Part shown: in pieces, positions 42,705-51,543 of the stretch
How positions within the stretch are numbered: the first letter of the stretch is position 1
How the letters are laid out: every line of letters starts with the position of its first letter
From: GCA-002779465 sp964596535
Lineage (GTDB): Bacteria > Desulfobacterota > Desulfobacteria > Desulfobacterales > UBA2156
Direction of reading: 5' to 3'
NCBI GenBank assembly: GCA_964596535.1
Contig: CAZQUR010000003.1
Span: 1 to 64,000 of the forward strand
DNA length: 64,000 nucleotides
The notes under the pieces: generated by a model
What the model saw: only the letters and a program-made list of their open reading frames with translations
Told to the model about the DNA's origin: nothing
Database searches by the model: none
Made by a program: the position numbers and the translations under genes

Positions 42705-44690
42705 ATGGACACGTTGAAGACAATATATTTTCTCAGTTTGAACCCGATCCATTTCATTCCCTATGCGTACGGCCTGCTGCGCAGCTATGTGGAGCAAAAT
42801 CCTGTCATTTCAAAGAATTATACATGGGAAGAGCCGATCTGTGACATGAATTCCACCGGGGTCGTCGCTGCACGAATCGAAAACCCGGCGGTGTTGTTTG
42901 CTTCCTGCTACGTGTGGAATCACAATCAGCATGCGGCAATCGCCGCCGCGGTCAAAAAACGCCATCCCGGTTGCCGGGTTGTCTTCGGGGGGCCGCATAT
43001 CCCGGACAACAGCGCTGAGTATTTGGACGCGCACCCTTACATCGATGTACTGGTGCACGGCGAAGGGGAAATTCCGGCCGAGGCGCTTCTCCTCGCCTTT
43101 CTGAACAAATCTGTCCGGCTGGCGGGTATCCGGGGAATCAGCTACCGGCAAAACGGCCGGGTCTTCCGGTCGAAGACATCCGCTCGCCTTCCAGAACCGC
43201 TGCCGATCCCCAGCCCTTATCTCAACGGCCTTTTCGACCGTTACCTGGCGCACGCCGCCGCCAATGTCATCGCCTTGTGGGAAACCAATCGGGGATGTCC
43301 CTATTCCTGCTCGTTTTGCGACTGGGGTGTTCGCACGACCAATAAAATCCGTACGCACGATCTGAATAAGATCACCGTTGAAATTGCCTATATGGCCAAG
43401 AAAAAGATAGAGGATATATATATAACGGATTGCAATTTCGGTCTTTTCAAACGCGATGTCGAGATTGCCGGAAGGCTGATCGAGAGTCATCAGGAAACCG
43501 GTTTTCCAAAGCGCGTCCGCATCCAATTCGCCAAAAAATCCAATGAGCGGGTGTATGAAATCAGCCGGATGATGCACGAAAACGGTATGTTGTGGGGGAC
43601 CACGTTATCCATGCAAAGCGTGGACCGGCGCGTACTCGAGACCATCCATCGGCAGTTTTTGGGGCTCGACGGTTACAGAGAATTAAAGGAAAAATATCGC
43701 CGGGCCGGCATTCCGACATACACCGAACTCATCTTGGGGTTACCCTTGGAAACACGGGAAAGTTTCGTTCGCGGCATCTGCACCCTTTTTGAAATCGGCA
43801 TGCACGATGATATCCGGGTTTTTGAATTGGCCCTGCTTCCCAACGCCCCCATCAGCCAACCGGCGTCGAGAAGAAAATTCGGCCTCAAGACCCAGATGAA
43901 ACCGTTACGGACACCCGTCCCCGGCATCCCAACGGAATATGTCGAACTGGTTGTGGAAACCGCCCACATGACAAACAGTGACTGGGCCTATTGCCTGCTC
44001 TTCGCGGAAACGATCCAGGCGTTGCACAACGGGGGATACACTCGGTTTTTATCGATTTACCTGCATGAATCCGGACTCATGACGTACGCGGCGTTTTACG
44101 AGGGCCTCTTGAAACACCTGTTGCAAAGGGACAGGGATGCCGCATCGGTTCCATTCCGCCGTATCCGGCAATTGATTCAAGATTTCCATGACGATCCGAA
44201 AATGCCGCAGATCAATCGAGTGAACAGTCAACCGGATCTGATGACCTTTTTACGCCGGTACAATCCCAAGCGAAAAGCATGGCAGATGTGGGCCTATCTG
44301 TGGATGGCGTTGTCCGAAGAAAAAACAGCATTCTATGACCGTATTTTGCTGTTTTTACAGGAATCGGGCGTCTTGGTCGATGACACCATCCGGGATTTAA
44401 TCGAATACCAGCGGGAAATCATGCTGAGTTCCGACTATGATCCGATCACAAACAAACAGGTGACCCACCAATACAATTGGTTTGAATACTTTTTTCAGGG
44501 TGGTCCGCTGAAACGCGAAAAAACCACGATTCTGTACACCGATACGCATATGGGGCCTTCCCTGCAGTACGAAATCGAAAAAGGCAATCTCCAAAAATAC
44601 GTCTCGGCCGCCATCGGCCTGTCATATCCTTACACCAAACATCACCATTTTTTTCACCAGCCGGGTAAAGCGATCATCACGGCCTTCTAA
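42705..44690 (+). CDS. B12-binding radical SAM protein
   Basis: About 661 residues from the ATG at 42705 (an in-frame ATG at 42678 gives a longer form). The N-terminal cobalamin-binding-like domain includes AVLFASCYVWNHNQH, VVFGGPHIPDNS and DVLVHGEGEIPAEALL. The radical SAM core has the [4Fe-4S] motif CPYSCSFCDWG (CxxxCxxC) near residue 198, then the barrel strands IEDIYITDCNFGLFKRD and TYTELILGLPLETRESF. The long C-terminal extension (about 220 residues) ends in AIITAF. It is a monocistronic gene with lower GC and different codon use from its neighbours, so horizontal transfer is likely. Substrate unknown; relatives methylate or rearrange peptides and natural products. Confidence 0.85.
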   Translation: MDTLKTIYFLSLNPIHFIPYAYGLLRSYVEQNPVISKNYTWEEPICDMNSTGVVAARIENPAVLFASCYVWNHNQHAAIAAAVKKRHPGCRVVFGGPHIPDNSAEYLDAHPYIDVLVHGEGEIPAEALLLAFLNKSVRLAGIRGISYRQNGRVFRSKTSARLPEPLPIPSPYLNGLFDRYLAHAAANVIALWETNRGCPYSCSFCDWGVRTTNKIRTHDLNKITVEIAYMAKKKIEDIYITDCNFGLFKRDVEIAGRLIESHQETGFPKRVRIQFAKKSNERVYEISRMMHENGMLWGTTLSMQSVDRRVLETIHRQFLGLDGYRELKEKYRRAGIPTYTELILGLPLETRESFVRGICTLFEIGMHDDIRVFELALLPNAPISQPASRRKFGLKTQMKPLRTPVPGIPTEYVELVVETAHMTNSDWAYCLLFAETIQALHNGGYTRFLSIYLHESGLMTYAAFYEGLLKHLLQRDRDAASVPFRRIRQLIQDFHDDPKMPQINRVNSQPDLMTFLRRYNPKRKAWQMWAYLWMALSEEKTAFYDRILLFLQESGVLVDDTIRDLIEYQREIMLSSDYDPITNKQVTHQYNWFEYFFQGGPLKREKTTILYTDTHMGPSLQYEIEKGNLQKYVSAAIGLSYPYTKHHHFFHQPGKAIITAF

Positions 44691-44772
44691 AGACCCCCCC
44701 CCTCTCGCGCGCGGCGGCGGGGAGATTCAAACGGGAAGATAAGCGCGCGTGGTTGCCGAACCGGTTGCGGTT

Positions 44773-45507
44773 TTATCTTGGATGCATTTTAACGATCTCC
44801 GATGCCATTTCCCGGGAAAAAGCGGCCAAAAGACGGTTCTGGGCGGCGATGTACGCCGAATACGCCGCATCGTCCACGGGCGCTTCAAGGAACGTCTTTT
44901 TCACCACCGGCGGACGGTCGTCGCTTCGGGGACCCCGCATGGACCAGGTCGCGGCGAAGACCGCCTTTTGCCCCAGGGTCCCTTCGAAACGATGGACTCT
45001 CACAAAGATCCGGATGTCCGGGTCCGAAATGCCGTCCCAAGGGAAGGAAACGACCCTTTCGGATTGTAGCAGAACGGAAAGGTTTTCCGCCAAAACAATC
45101 GAGATTTCTTCCTGTAACACCCCGGCCCAGCGATGATATTCGGAAAGCGTCAACCGGTTTTGACCGGCGGTGGTGACAATCTGGGGACGGTTGTAGATCT
45201 CGGGCAATTCGATGGGGCCGACGCCCACCAAAAGGTCCTTGGGAATACCGGCGTTCGTTTGTTGTAGGGGATTTCCGGCCATGGACGCCAGCGCGTAAAA
45301 GTGCACCGGTGTGGACGGTCCCCGGCATCCGAAACTTCCCAGAAGGATGATTCCGGCTGCCAGCCACACCGCATGCTTCCTTTGAGAGAATACAATCTTT
45401 GACAAGATCGTAAAAAGGCCGATTTTGTTCGCGCCGCAACCCTTTTCGGGAGATCCAAAGGGTTTCGCAAAAAGCCTTTTGACCGGACCATTCAATCCCT
45501 CGATCAT
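44773..45507 (-). CDS. pqiC: PqiC-like ABC-type transport auxiliary lipoprotein
   Basis: The frame starts at ATG 45507, overlapping the end of pqiB (ATGA), and runs 244 codons. The conserved lipoprotein begins with a hydrophobic signal and lipobox (LLGSFGC, Cys near residue 60). The homologous part runs from STPVHFYALAS through LLVGVGPIELPEIYNRPQIV to the end and fits the DUF330/YmbA/PqiC family, outer-membrane partners of MCE proteins. The ~40 residues before the signal are encoded largely by repeat-derived DNA (45398-45483), which is abnormal. A GTG at about position 45378, preceded by AAGGA, would give a short, normal-looking lipoprotein signal and may be the real start. Confidence 0.78.
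   Translation of the reverse strand: MIEGLNGPVKRLFAKPFGSPEKGCGANKIGLFTILSKIVFSQRKHAVWLAAGIILLGSFGCRGPSTPVHFYALASMAGNPLQQTNAGIPKDLLVGVGPIELPEIYNRPQIVTTAGQNRLTLSEYHRWAGVLQEEISIVLAENLSVLLQSERVVSFPWDGISDPDIRIFVRVHRFEGTLGQKAVFAATWSMRGPRSDDRPPVVKKTFLEAPVDDAAYSAYIAAQNRLLAAFSREMASEIVKMHPR
45398..45483. repeat. family A-related repeat inside the 5' end of pqiC
   Basis: Bases 45398-45420 are identical to 489-511. The segment continues through CGCGCCGCAACCC to CGCAAAAAGCC near 45480. It lies between the coupled start of pqiC and the sequence for its lipoprotein signal. Confidence 0.55.
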
Positions 45508-47261
45508 TGCTCTTTTCCTTTCCCGTAAATCAGGGCCTCCGGATGGCGGCTGAGATAATCCGCCATCACGCGGACGGCCCGGGCCGCCCCCGCGATTTCC
45601 GAAAGGGCCCCCTTGAGTTCCTGGTACAATGAAGCCTCCGTGCTCACGAACCGATCCATATCGGAAAGGGTTCCCTGTGCCTCCTGAAGCAGGGCGGAAA
45701 GGGCCGGGATCGAAGAGTCGTTCAAATTTTGAACGAGTGTGTCAAGACGTTTGAAAGCCGTGGTCAGCTGTCCCATCCCGGCACTGAACTCCGGGACCGC
45801 GGTGCGATTCAGCCGGTCCGCCAGCGCCCGGATCTCTTCCAGCGTCTCTCTGAAGGCAACGACGCTTTCATGCAATGCGGCCGCATTGACCAGCCGATTC
45901 GCCCCCTGGAGGGTCCCTTTGAGCTCCCGGGAGATATCCTCGATGGGGACCCGTTCCAGTTTTACAAGGAGGCGGCGTAAACTGTCCAGGATCTCTTCCG
46001 TGGGCCCCGGGAGGGTGGGGAGCACAGGGTACCGCCCGGACCAGTCGATTGCCGCCGTGCCGGCCTCCGGAAAAAGGTCCAGTTCCACCAGGCGCTTTCC
46101 GGTGATCAGGCTCCCCGTTTTCAGGCGTGCCCGGAGGCCTTTTTCCACCAGGGCGCCCATGAAGGCGTTTTGTTTGGATGCGTCGAATTCGGTATGGGCC
46201 GGCCAGAAGCGCTCCGGTGTGGTTTCGATTAAAACCGGGATCCGGCAGATTCCCTTTTCCGGGTCGAGTTCAAGATTCACATCCAGGACTTTTCCCAGGC
46301 GGATCCCCCTAAACTCCACGGGGGCTCCCGGAGAAAGCCCGCGGACGGATCCGTCGAAATACAGCAGCCAATTGAATTTGTGGGCGTAGGTTTTTTCATA
46401 GATTTCTTCCCGGCTGGCACAGAGCGTAAACCGGTGGCCTGCCTCCACCGGTTTTCCGGGTTCCAGATTGGTGGGGGTCTCGAAGGCGATGCCGCCCAGC
46501 AGCAAGGCCATGATGGATTCCGTGTTTAACCGGACGCCGCTGGCCTCCAGAGCCACATCGAGCCCCCCGGCGTTCCAGAAACGGGTGTTGGTATCGACCA
46601 GCCGGTGATGGGGGGCGCTGATGAAAATATTGACGATGACGGCCTTTCCCGATTCTTCCAGGTGATAACCCACCACCTGCCCCACTTTGATCTGACGGTA
46701 GTAAACGGGGGAGCCCACATCCAGGGAACCCAGGCGGTCGGCGCGCAAGGTAAAATGGGCACCGGGAAGATCGGTGGTCACCACGGGCGGCACTTCGAGG
46801 CCGGTGAAATGCCGCTCCGCCTTTCCGGGGGGCCCCGGGTCCATTCCGATGTGGGCGCCTGAAAAGAGTGTCCCGAGTCCGGAGATCTCACCGGCGGAGA
46901 GGCGGGCCCGGACCACCCAGAACCGGGTTCCTTGGGTTAAAAGGGTTTCCGTTCCCTTGGTCAGCTGCGCCCGGACCATCACCTGGGATAAATCCGGACT
47001 CAATTCGATTTTTTCGACCCGTCCGACCGTGACATCTTTGTATTTGATATGGGTTTTCCCGGCTTCAAGGCCCTGGGCCGTCTGAAAGGAAATGGTGATG
47101 ACAGGCCCTTTTCCGGACCATGTCCTGTACACCAGCCACCCCCCGATCACAAGCGCCACCAGAGGCACGATCCAGACGATGGAAATGGGGATTTTTCCTT
47201 CCTTCACCACCGCTTCAGGCAATGTATCGAATTCCGAGTGACCCGTGTGGTCGTTTTCCAT
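45504..47261 (-). CDS. pqiB: PqiB-like MCE-domain protein
   Basis: A 585-residue protein with one N-terminal transmembrane helix (ISIVWIVPLVALVIGGWLVY) and three MCE domains. Their starts are near VITISFQTAQGLEAGKTHIK, FTLRADRLGSLDVGSPVYYR and NWLLYFDGSVRGLSPGAPVE, each ending in a VGRVEKIEL/VGQVVGYHL/LGKVLDVNL-like strand. A long alpha-helical C-terminal region follows (residues ~430-575), which forms the periplasm-spanning needle in PqiB. It moves lipids between the inner and outer membranes. The operon reads pqiA1-pqiA2-pqiB-pqiC on the minus strand. Confidence 0.9.
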   Translation of the reverse strand: MENDHTGHSEFDTLPEAVVKEGKIPISIVWIVPLVALVIGGWLVYRTWSGKGPVITISFQTAQGLEAGKTHIKYKDVTVGRVEKIELSPDLSQVMVRAQLTKGTETLLTQGTRFWVVRARLSAGEISGLGTLFSGAHIGMDPGPPGKAERHFTGLEVPPVVTTDLPGAHFTLRADRLGSLDVGSPVYYRQIKVGQVVGYHLEESGKAVIVNIFISAPHHRLVDTNTRFWNAGGLDVALEASGVRLNTESIMALLLGGIAFETPTNLEPGKPVEAGHRFTLCASREEIYEKTYAHKFNWLLYFDGSVRGLSPGAPVEFRGIRLGKVLDVNLELDPEKGICRIPVLIETTPERFWPAHTEFDASKQNAFMGALVEKGLRARLKTGSLITGKRLVELDLFPEAGTAAIDWSGRYPVLPTLPGPTEEILDSLRRLLVKLERVPIEDISRELKGTLQGANRLVNAAALHESVVAFRETLEEIRALADRLNRTAVPEFSAGMGQLTTAFKRLDTLVQNLNDSSIPALSALLQEAQGTLSDMDRFVSTEASLYQELKGALSEIAGAARAVRVMADYLSRHPEALIYGKGKEQ

Positions 47262-47277
47262 GGGAAGACTCCTTTGC

Positions 47278-47362
47278 CGGAACGCTTCCCGTAAGCTCCG
47301 CCTTTTCAGGGAGGAGCAAGGGAAGCCATCGTAAAAAAGACTATTTCCTTACCGGGGAGCCC
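47278..47362. repeat. structured dispersed repeat family B, copy 2
   Basis: Same ends, length and outer stem (GCTTCCC 47284-47290, GGGAAGC 47320-47326, 29 bases between) as the copy at 21631-21715. The inner pairing uses different bases (GCTCC/GGAGC). It overlaps the last codons of the upstream pqiA gene (47349-47362), so the repeat supplies that gene's stop codon. Confidence 0.65.
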
Positions 47363-48002
47363 CGCCTTTCCGGGCAGGGGGCTCCACATCCCAGATCAGC
47401 CTGGGATCGAACTGCATCGATGCCGCCATGCTGGTGACGACCACGGCCGCGAAAAACGGGGCTGCGGGCCCCGCCTGGACCGAGGCAAGGGAACCCAGGT
47501 TCACCAACGCCACGAGGATCGTCACCACGAAGATATCCACCATGGACCATCGACCGATCACCTCCGTGATGCGATACAAAAAGGTTCGATCCCTTTTGTG
47601 CCCCGGGAACCGGCGTTGCACGGAAATCAATAAAAAGCCCAAAATCAGGATTTTGGCCAGGGGCACGATCACGCTGGCGATGAAGATGATCACGGCGATG
47701 GGCCACATGCCGGTTTTGATAAAATAAAGCACGCCGGAAAGGATGGTATCGGACTGGGTACTCCCGAATGAGGTCACCGTGGTGATGGGGAGCACGTTGG
47801 CGGGTATATAGAAAATGACGGCGGCGATCAAGAGTGCCCAGGTCCGCGGGATGCTCAAAGGTTTTCGCACATGCAGGACCGTCTTGCAGCGGGGGCATAT
47901 GCGGCGTTGATGGGGGCCCGGGCGTTGTCCCCGGCAAAGGAGATGGCAACTGGGGCATCCCACGAGATCGAGGCCTTTCGCCGTGGCGATGAAACGCGTC
48001 AT
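47349..48002 (-). CDS. pqiA: PqiA-type membrane protein, second half
   Basis: A 217-residue protein. The N-terminal zinc-finger-like region is CPSCHLLC...RRICPRCKTVL. Four transmembrane helices follow (WALLIAAVIFYIPANVLPIT, PIAVIIFIASVIVPLAKILI, MVDIFVVTILVALVNLGSLA, and a final APFFAAVVVTSMAASM). It matches the second of the two repeats that make up E. coli PqiA, here a separate gene. It starts at ATG 48002 by a four-base overlap with the preceding pqiA gene. The C-terminus is encoded by repeat B. Probably works with PqiB in lipid transport. Confidence 0.88.
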   Translation of the reverse strand: MTRFIATAKGLDLVGCPSCHLLCRGQRPGPHQRRICPRCKTVLHVRKPLSIPRTWALLIAAVIFYIPANVLPITTVTSFGSTQSDTILSGVLYFIKTGMWPIAVIIFIASVIVPLAKILILGFLLISVQRRFPGHKRDRTFLYRITEVIGRWSMVDIFVVTILVALVNLGSLASVQAGPAAPFFAAVVVTSMAASMQFDPRLIWDVEPPARKGGAPR

Positions 48003-48610
48003 GAATGTCCCTTCCATTTTTTCCAGACCGTGTGGGGATCCAGGGAGGCGATGGCGGCCGCCATCAGGAATATAAGGGCCATAAAGGCGTAAAGGGCAAG
48101 ACCGGGGATGATCTGGGCGGTTTGGGCAAGCTTTACCATGGAAACCAGGATGCCGAGCATGAAGACTTCCATCATACTCCAGGGTCTCAAGCGCTGAATG
48201 AGCCGGAAACTTTCCATGAGTTTGGGGGCGTTTCGATTCAACCGGATGGGAAGCAGCACGTAAAGCATTCCGGCAAGCTGGACAAAAGGCACAATTACCG
48301 TGGTCAGCAGGACCAAAAGGGCCAGGAGTTGAAGATCCTGGGCGTAGAGCTCCCGAATACCCGTGATCAACGTGGTCCGGCGGATTTGGGCTTCCATTTG
48401 AAAGGAAAGGAAGGGAAACGCGTTGGCCAGGAAAAACAAAATCAGCCCCGCACTGGAGAAGGCCAGGGTCCGATCCAGGCTGTTCTTTCGTTTTCGGAGC
48501 AGGAGAGCGCCGCACCGCTGGCAGCGCACCGATTGCCCGGTGGCGACCGCCGGTATACGAAGGACCAGGTCACATTCATGGCATGCAATCAGAAGGGTTG
48601 CGTTTTCCAC
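47999..48610 (-). CDS. pqiA: PqiA-type membrane protein, first half
   Basis: About 203 residues from GTG 48610, chosen because a promoter at 48635-48663 lies between it and the in-frame ATGs further upstream, and GAGG stands 8 bases before it. Zinc-site motifs CHECDLV and VRCQRCGALLL precede four transmembrane helices (for example TLAFSSAGLILFFLANAFPF, LLALLVLLTTVIVPFVQLAG, MEVFMLGILVSMVKLAQTAQ). It corresponds to the N-terminal PqiA repeat. First gene of the pqiAABC operon. Confidence 0.85.
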   Translation of the reverse strand: MENATLLIACHECDLVLRIPAVATGQSVRCQRCGALLLRKRKNSLDRTLAFSSAGLILFFLANAFPFLSFQMEAQIRRTTLITGIRELYAQDLQLLALLVLLTTVIVPFVQLAGMLYVLLPIRLNRNAPKLMESFRLIQRLRPWSMMEVFMLGILVSMVKLAQTAQIIPGLALYAFMALIFLMAAAIASLDPHTVWKKWKGHS

Positions 48611-48634
48611 GGTTAACACCTCGGTGTGATGGCG

Positions 48635-48663
48635 AATATACAAGAAAAAAGCATGCATTTCAA
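48635..48663 (-). promoter_or_regulatory. promoter of the pqi operon
   Basis: Minus strand: TTGAAA at 48663-48658, 17-base spacer, TATATT at 48640-48635. Transcription would begin near 48628, leaving a short leader before GTG 48610. Confidence 0.65.
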
Positions 48664-48744
48664 TAAAACAAGGCAGTGATGCCCCCGGTGGACCCAAATG
48701 TTTGGACAGCCTGCATTTCAAAGCAAGAGAGTATTCAACCCTGT

Positions 48745-48773
48745 TGACATTGCATAGATAGGTTTATAATTAT
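48745..48773 (+). promoter_or_regulatory. promoter of the PAS/sigma-54 regulator gene
   Basis: TTGACA 48745-48750, 17-base spacer, TAATTA 48768-48773 (an alternative TATAAT is at 48766-48771). About 45 bases before the ATG at 48819. Confidence 0.6.
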
Positions 48774-48818
48774 ACAATAATATCCATATGCTTTAATCCT
48801 TTGGGAGCGAATTAGAAG

Positions 48819-50045
48819 ATGGAGACAGAAGTTAAAAAAAGCATCCAATCATGTGGTGAGATGGAAAGGCGAATCAAAGAGTTAGAATGGGGAACGACTT
48901 TGCAGCGGCAGGCCGAGGCCTCTCTTCGTGCAAATGAAGAGCTTTATAGTGCGCTGTTAGGGGCCATACCGGATCCGGTGGTTGTCTACGATGCCCAGGG
49001 CCGGGCGACCTATGTCAACGAAGCCTTTGAACAGGTTTACAGGTGGTCTCGAGCAGAACTTTTAGGACGCCGGCTGGACTTTTTTGTTCCACAGGAGGAG
49101 AAGGAAGCCACTCAAAAGGCCTGGGAGCATACCTTCAAGGGAGGAACTGTTTTTTTTGAGACCAAGCGCCAGACAAAAGAGGGAAGATTGTTGAACATCC
49201 AACTCCGTACCGCCCTTTTATACGATAGCGAGGGTGAACACACCGCCAGCATTGTTATCCATCGCGATGTGACCGAGCTGAAGAAAGCGGAATCGGATCT
49301 TCGCGAAAGCGAAACACGCTATCGGGCCTTGATAGGTGCCATTCCGGATCCCGTTGTGGTCTATGATGCCGGCGGAAATGCCGTATATATCAACGACGCC
49401 TTTGAACGCACCTATGGATGGTCGAGGGAGGAATTGATTGGCTGGCACATCGATTTTGTGCCTCCCCATGAAAAAGAATCGACGAGAGAAGCTTGGGAGG
49501 AAACCTTTCAGGGGAAAAATATTTGTTTTGAAACGGAGCGTTTTACAAAAGATGGCAGGCTCCTCAACATCCAGCTCCGCACTGCCATATTGAATGACAA
49601 GGAGGGCAAGCTTAGCGCAAGCATCGTTATCCACCGAGATGTTACCGAGGCCCGCCGGGCCAAGGAGGCTTTGGAAGCCGCTCATCAGGAACTGGAAAAA
49701 CGGGTTGAGCAACGCACCCTCGAATTATCCGAAGTCAACGAGAGGCTTCGACGGGAAATCAAAGAAAAGATTCAAGCCGAGGAGTCACTGAGTCAGAGTA
49801 AAAAACGACTCGACCTCGCAATGGAGGCCACTAGCGACGCATTATGGGATTGGGACTTGATGACCAACAGCACGTATTTCAATCGTTGCTTTTACACTAT
49901 GCTCGGCTACGAGCCGTACGAGTTGCAACAGAGCTTCGATACATGGAGAAGTCTGATTCATCCGGATGATGTGGAGCACGCCGCGCATACGCTGAATCAG
50001 TATGTGAAAAAAAAATTGGTGCCTTCGAGGTGGAATACCGCCTAA
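48819..50045 (+). CDS. sigma-54 activator, PAS sensory part (5' side of a frameshift)
   Basis: 408 residues as read. PAS domain 1 is at about residues 38-150 (LLGAIPDPVVVYDAQGRATY... GEHTASIVIHRDVTE). PAS 2, a near-duplicate of PAS 1, is at about 160-275. A coiled coil (AHQELEKRVEQRTLELSEVN and onwards) leads into a third PAS domain (AMEATSDALWDWDLMTNSTY... SLIHPDDVEHAAHTLNQYV) that is cut short after a run of nine A at 50007-50015. With one more A the frame would read ...KKKIGAFEVEYRL and join the next frame at 50030. The sequence is cytoplasmic with no transmembrane helix, so it senses an internal signal. It is probably one 789-residue regulator with the next entry. Confidence 0.82.
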   Translation: METEVKKSIQSCGEMERRIKELEWGTTLQRQAEASLRANEELYSALLGAIPDPVVVYDAQGRATYVNEAFEQVYRWSRAELLGRRLDFFVPQEEKEATQKAWEHTFKGGTVFFETKRQTKEGRLLNIQLRTALLYDSEGEHTASIVIHRDVTELKKAESDLRESETRYRALIGAIPDPVVVYDAGGNAVYINDAFERTYGWSREELIGWHIDFVPPHEKESTREAWEETFQGKNICFETERFTKDGRLLNIQLRTAILNDKEGKLSASIVIHRDVTEARRAKEALEAAHQELEKRVEQRTLELSEVNERLRREIKEKIQAEESLSQSKKRLDLAMEATSDALWDWDLMTNSTYFNRCFYTMLGYEPYELQQSFDTWRSLIHPDDVEHAAHTLNQYVKKKLVPSRWNTA

Positions 50046-51187
50046 AAACAAAGGATCAAAATTGGCGCTGGATTCTCGCCCGGGGAAAGGTGGTGGAAAG
50101 AGACGAGGACGGGACACCGGTGAGAATGGTGGGCACCCATGTGGACATCACGGACCGCAAGTTGAACGAAGAAGCCTTGCGGTTGAGCGAAGCGCATTTA
50201 AGGGAGGAAAATATCCGGCTTCGATCCACGTTTAGAGGATCAAACCAGTTTTGCGGGATTATCGGCAGAAGCCAGGCCATGCAAAATGTTTATGAAACCA
50301 TTTTGAAAGCCGCCGCCACAAGCGCCAGCGTTATCATTTATGGGGAATCCGGAACCGGGAAAGAGATTGTGGCGCGAACCATTCATAATTTGAGCACCCG
50401 AGGAAACAATAATTTCGTGCCGGTCAATTGCGGTGCCATACCCGACACCCTATTCGAAAGCGAATTCTTCGGTTTTAAAAAAGGCGCCTTTACCGGTGCC
50501 AACGCCGATAAACCTGGATATTTGGATAATGCAGACGGCGGGTCGTTATTCATGGATGAAGTGGGAGAGCTGAGTTTCAACATTCAGGTCAAGTTGCTAA
50601 GGGCCATTGAAGGGGGCGGCTATACACCCCTTGGAAGTCGAGAAATCAGGAAGCCGGATATTCGTGTGATCACCGCCACGAATCGGGATCTGAAGGAACT
50701 CGTAAAAAAGGGTGAATTCCGAGAGGATTTTTACTATCGTATTCATGTCATCCCCATTTCCATTCCACCGCTCCGGGAAAGGAAAGAGGATATTCCCTTT
50801 TTAATTCATCACTTTCTCCATTTCCATACTCACGGAGAAAACATCCCTTCGATTCCGACACGGGTCATGAAGGGAATGCTTGATCATAATTGGGCCGGTA
50901 ATGTCAGGGAGCTTGAAAATACCATCCAACGCTACATCACCTTGAAAAAAATAGATTTTTTGGATATTTCGCCGGAAGGCATGGACGATATCGCTATCCG
51001 TTCCGATCTGGCTGCATTCAGCGAGAATCGTCAGCTCCGGCTGCGGGAGGCAACCCAACAATTTGAAAAAAATCTGATTAGACAATTATTGCATCGTCAT
51101 CATTGGCATCGGTCGAAAGTAGCCTCTATTTTAGGGGTTGACCGTAGGACTTTGTTCAGGAAAATAAAAGACTTTGAGCTGCAATAA
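50030..51187 (+). CDS. sigma-54 activator, AAA+ and DNA-binding part (3' side of a frameshift)
   Basis: 385 residues as read. The first ~45 (EYRLKTKDQNWRWILARG through VGTHVDITDRK) are the missing end of the third PAS domain. The AAA+ domain has Walker A YGESGTGKE, the sigma-54-contacting GAFTGA (FKKGAFTGANADK), Walker B GGSLFMDEVGEL and the sensor/R-finger region. The C-terminal Fis-type helix-turn-helix is KVASILGVDRRTLFRKIKDF. It binds enhancers and opens sigma-54 promoters by ATP hydrolysis. A perfect -24/-12 promoter starts 220 bases downstream, so the nearest target is the propionyl-CoA synthetase unit. Without frameshift repair, the DNA-binding part would need its own start and lack sensory control. 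Confidence 0.83.
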   Translation: MEYRLKTKDQNWRWILARGKVVERDEDGTPVRMVGTHVDITDRKLNEEALRLSEAHLREENIRLRSTFRGSNQFCGIIGRSQAMQNVYETILKAAATSASVIIYGESGTGKEIVARTIHNLSTRGNNNFVPVNCGAIPDTLFESEFFGFKKGAFTGANADKPGYLDNADGGSLFMDEVGELSFNIQVKLLRAIEGGGYTPLGSREIRKPDIRVITATNRDLKELVKKGEFREDFYYRIHVIPISIPPLRERKEDIPFLIHHFLHFHTHGENIPSIPTRVMKGMLDHNWAGNVRELENTIQRYITLKKIDFLDISPEGMDDIAIRSDLAAFSENRQLRLREATQQFEKNLIRQLLHRHHWHRSKVASILGVDRRTLFRKIKDFELQ

Positions 51188-51331
51188 ACCGATAAGCCTT
51201 CGGTGGCACTTGAAACGCGTTTTTACAAAGCACTTGCACTTGGTTTGGGATATAAATAGCCCGATTTGAGCTTTATTGTCTCAAATTACGAAATCCATAA
51301 ATTTTCAGATACTTATCATTATCCCTCCCTG

Positions 51332-51370
51332 ATTTGGGATCTTCTTGCCCCATCATCCGGTCTCCCAAAT
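51332..51370. promoter_or_regulatory. inverted repeat, candidate activator binding site
   Basis: Perfect 8-base arms ATTTGGGA 51332-51339 and TCCCAAAT 51363-51370, centred about 55 bases upstream of the sigma-54 promoter. The 23-base gap is longer than usual for a single Fis-type dimer site, so each arm may be part of a separate site. Confidence 0.4.
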
Positions 51371-51406
51371 GCCATTCTGACCATCTCTCGCTATAGTTGA
51401 TGGAGT

Positions 51407-51422
51407 TGGCATGTAGATTGCC
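51407..51422 (+). promoter_or_regulatory. sigma-54 (-24/-12) promoter of the propionyl-CoA synthetase unit
   Basis: TGGCATGTAGATTGCC: GG at 51408-51409 and GC at 51420-51421 with exactly ten bases between them, the diagnostic spacing. No sigma-70-like element of similar quality is seen in 51188-51708. Transcription would begin near 51433 and cover the small frame at 51544 and the gene at 51709. Confidence 0.75.
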
Positions 51423-51543
51423 TATCTACCAAGATATTTTTCAAATCAACAAAAAGATATGATTTGGAAAGGAGGTGGGGTCGATTTAGCGTTCAAGAAG
51501 GCAGTAGGTTTATTTCGAAACGCCTTAGAACTGGGAGGAGGAT

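Noticed and set aside
48611..48721. Upstream ATG starts for the first pqiA gene
   Set aside because: A good minus-strand promoter (48635-48663) overlaps this stretch, and the extra residues do not look like PqiA.
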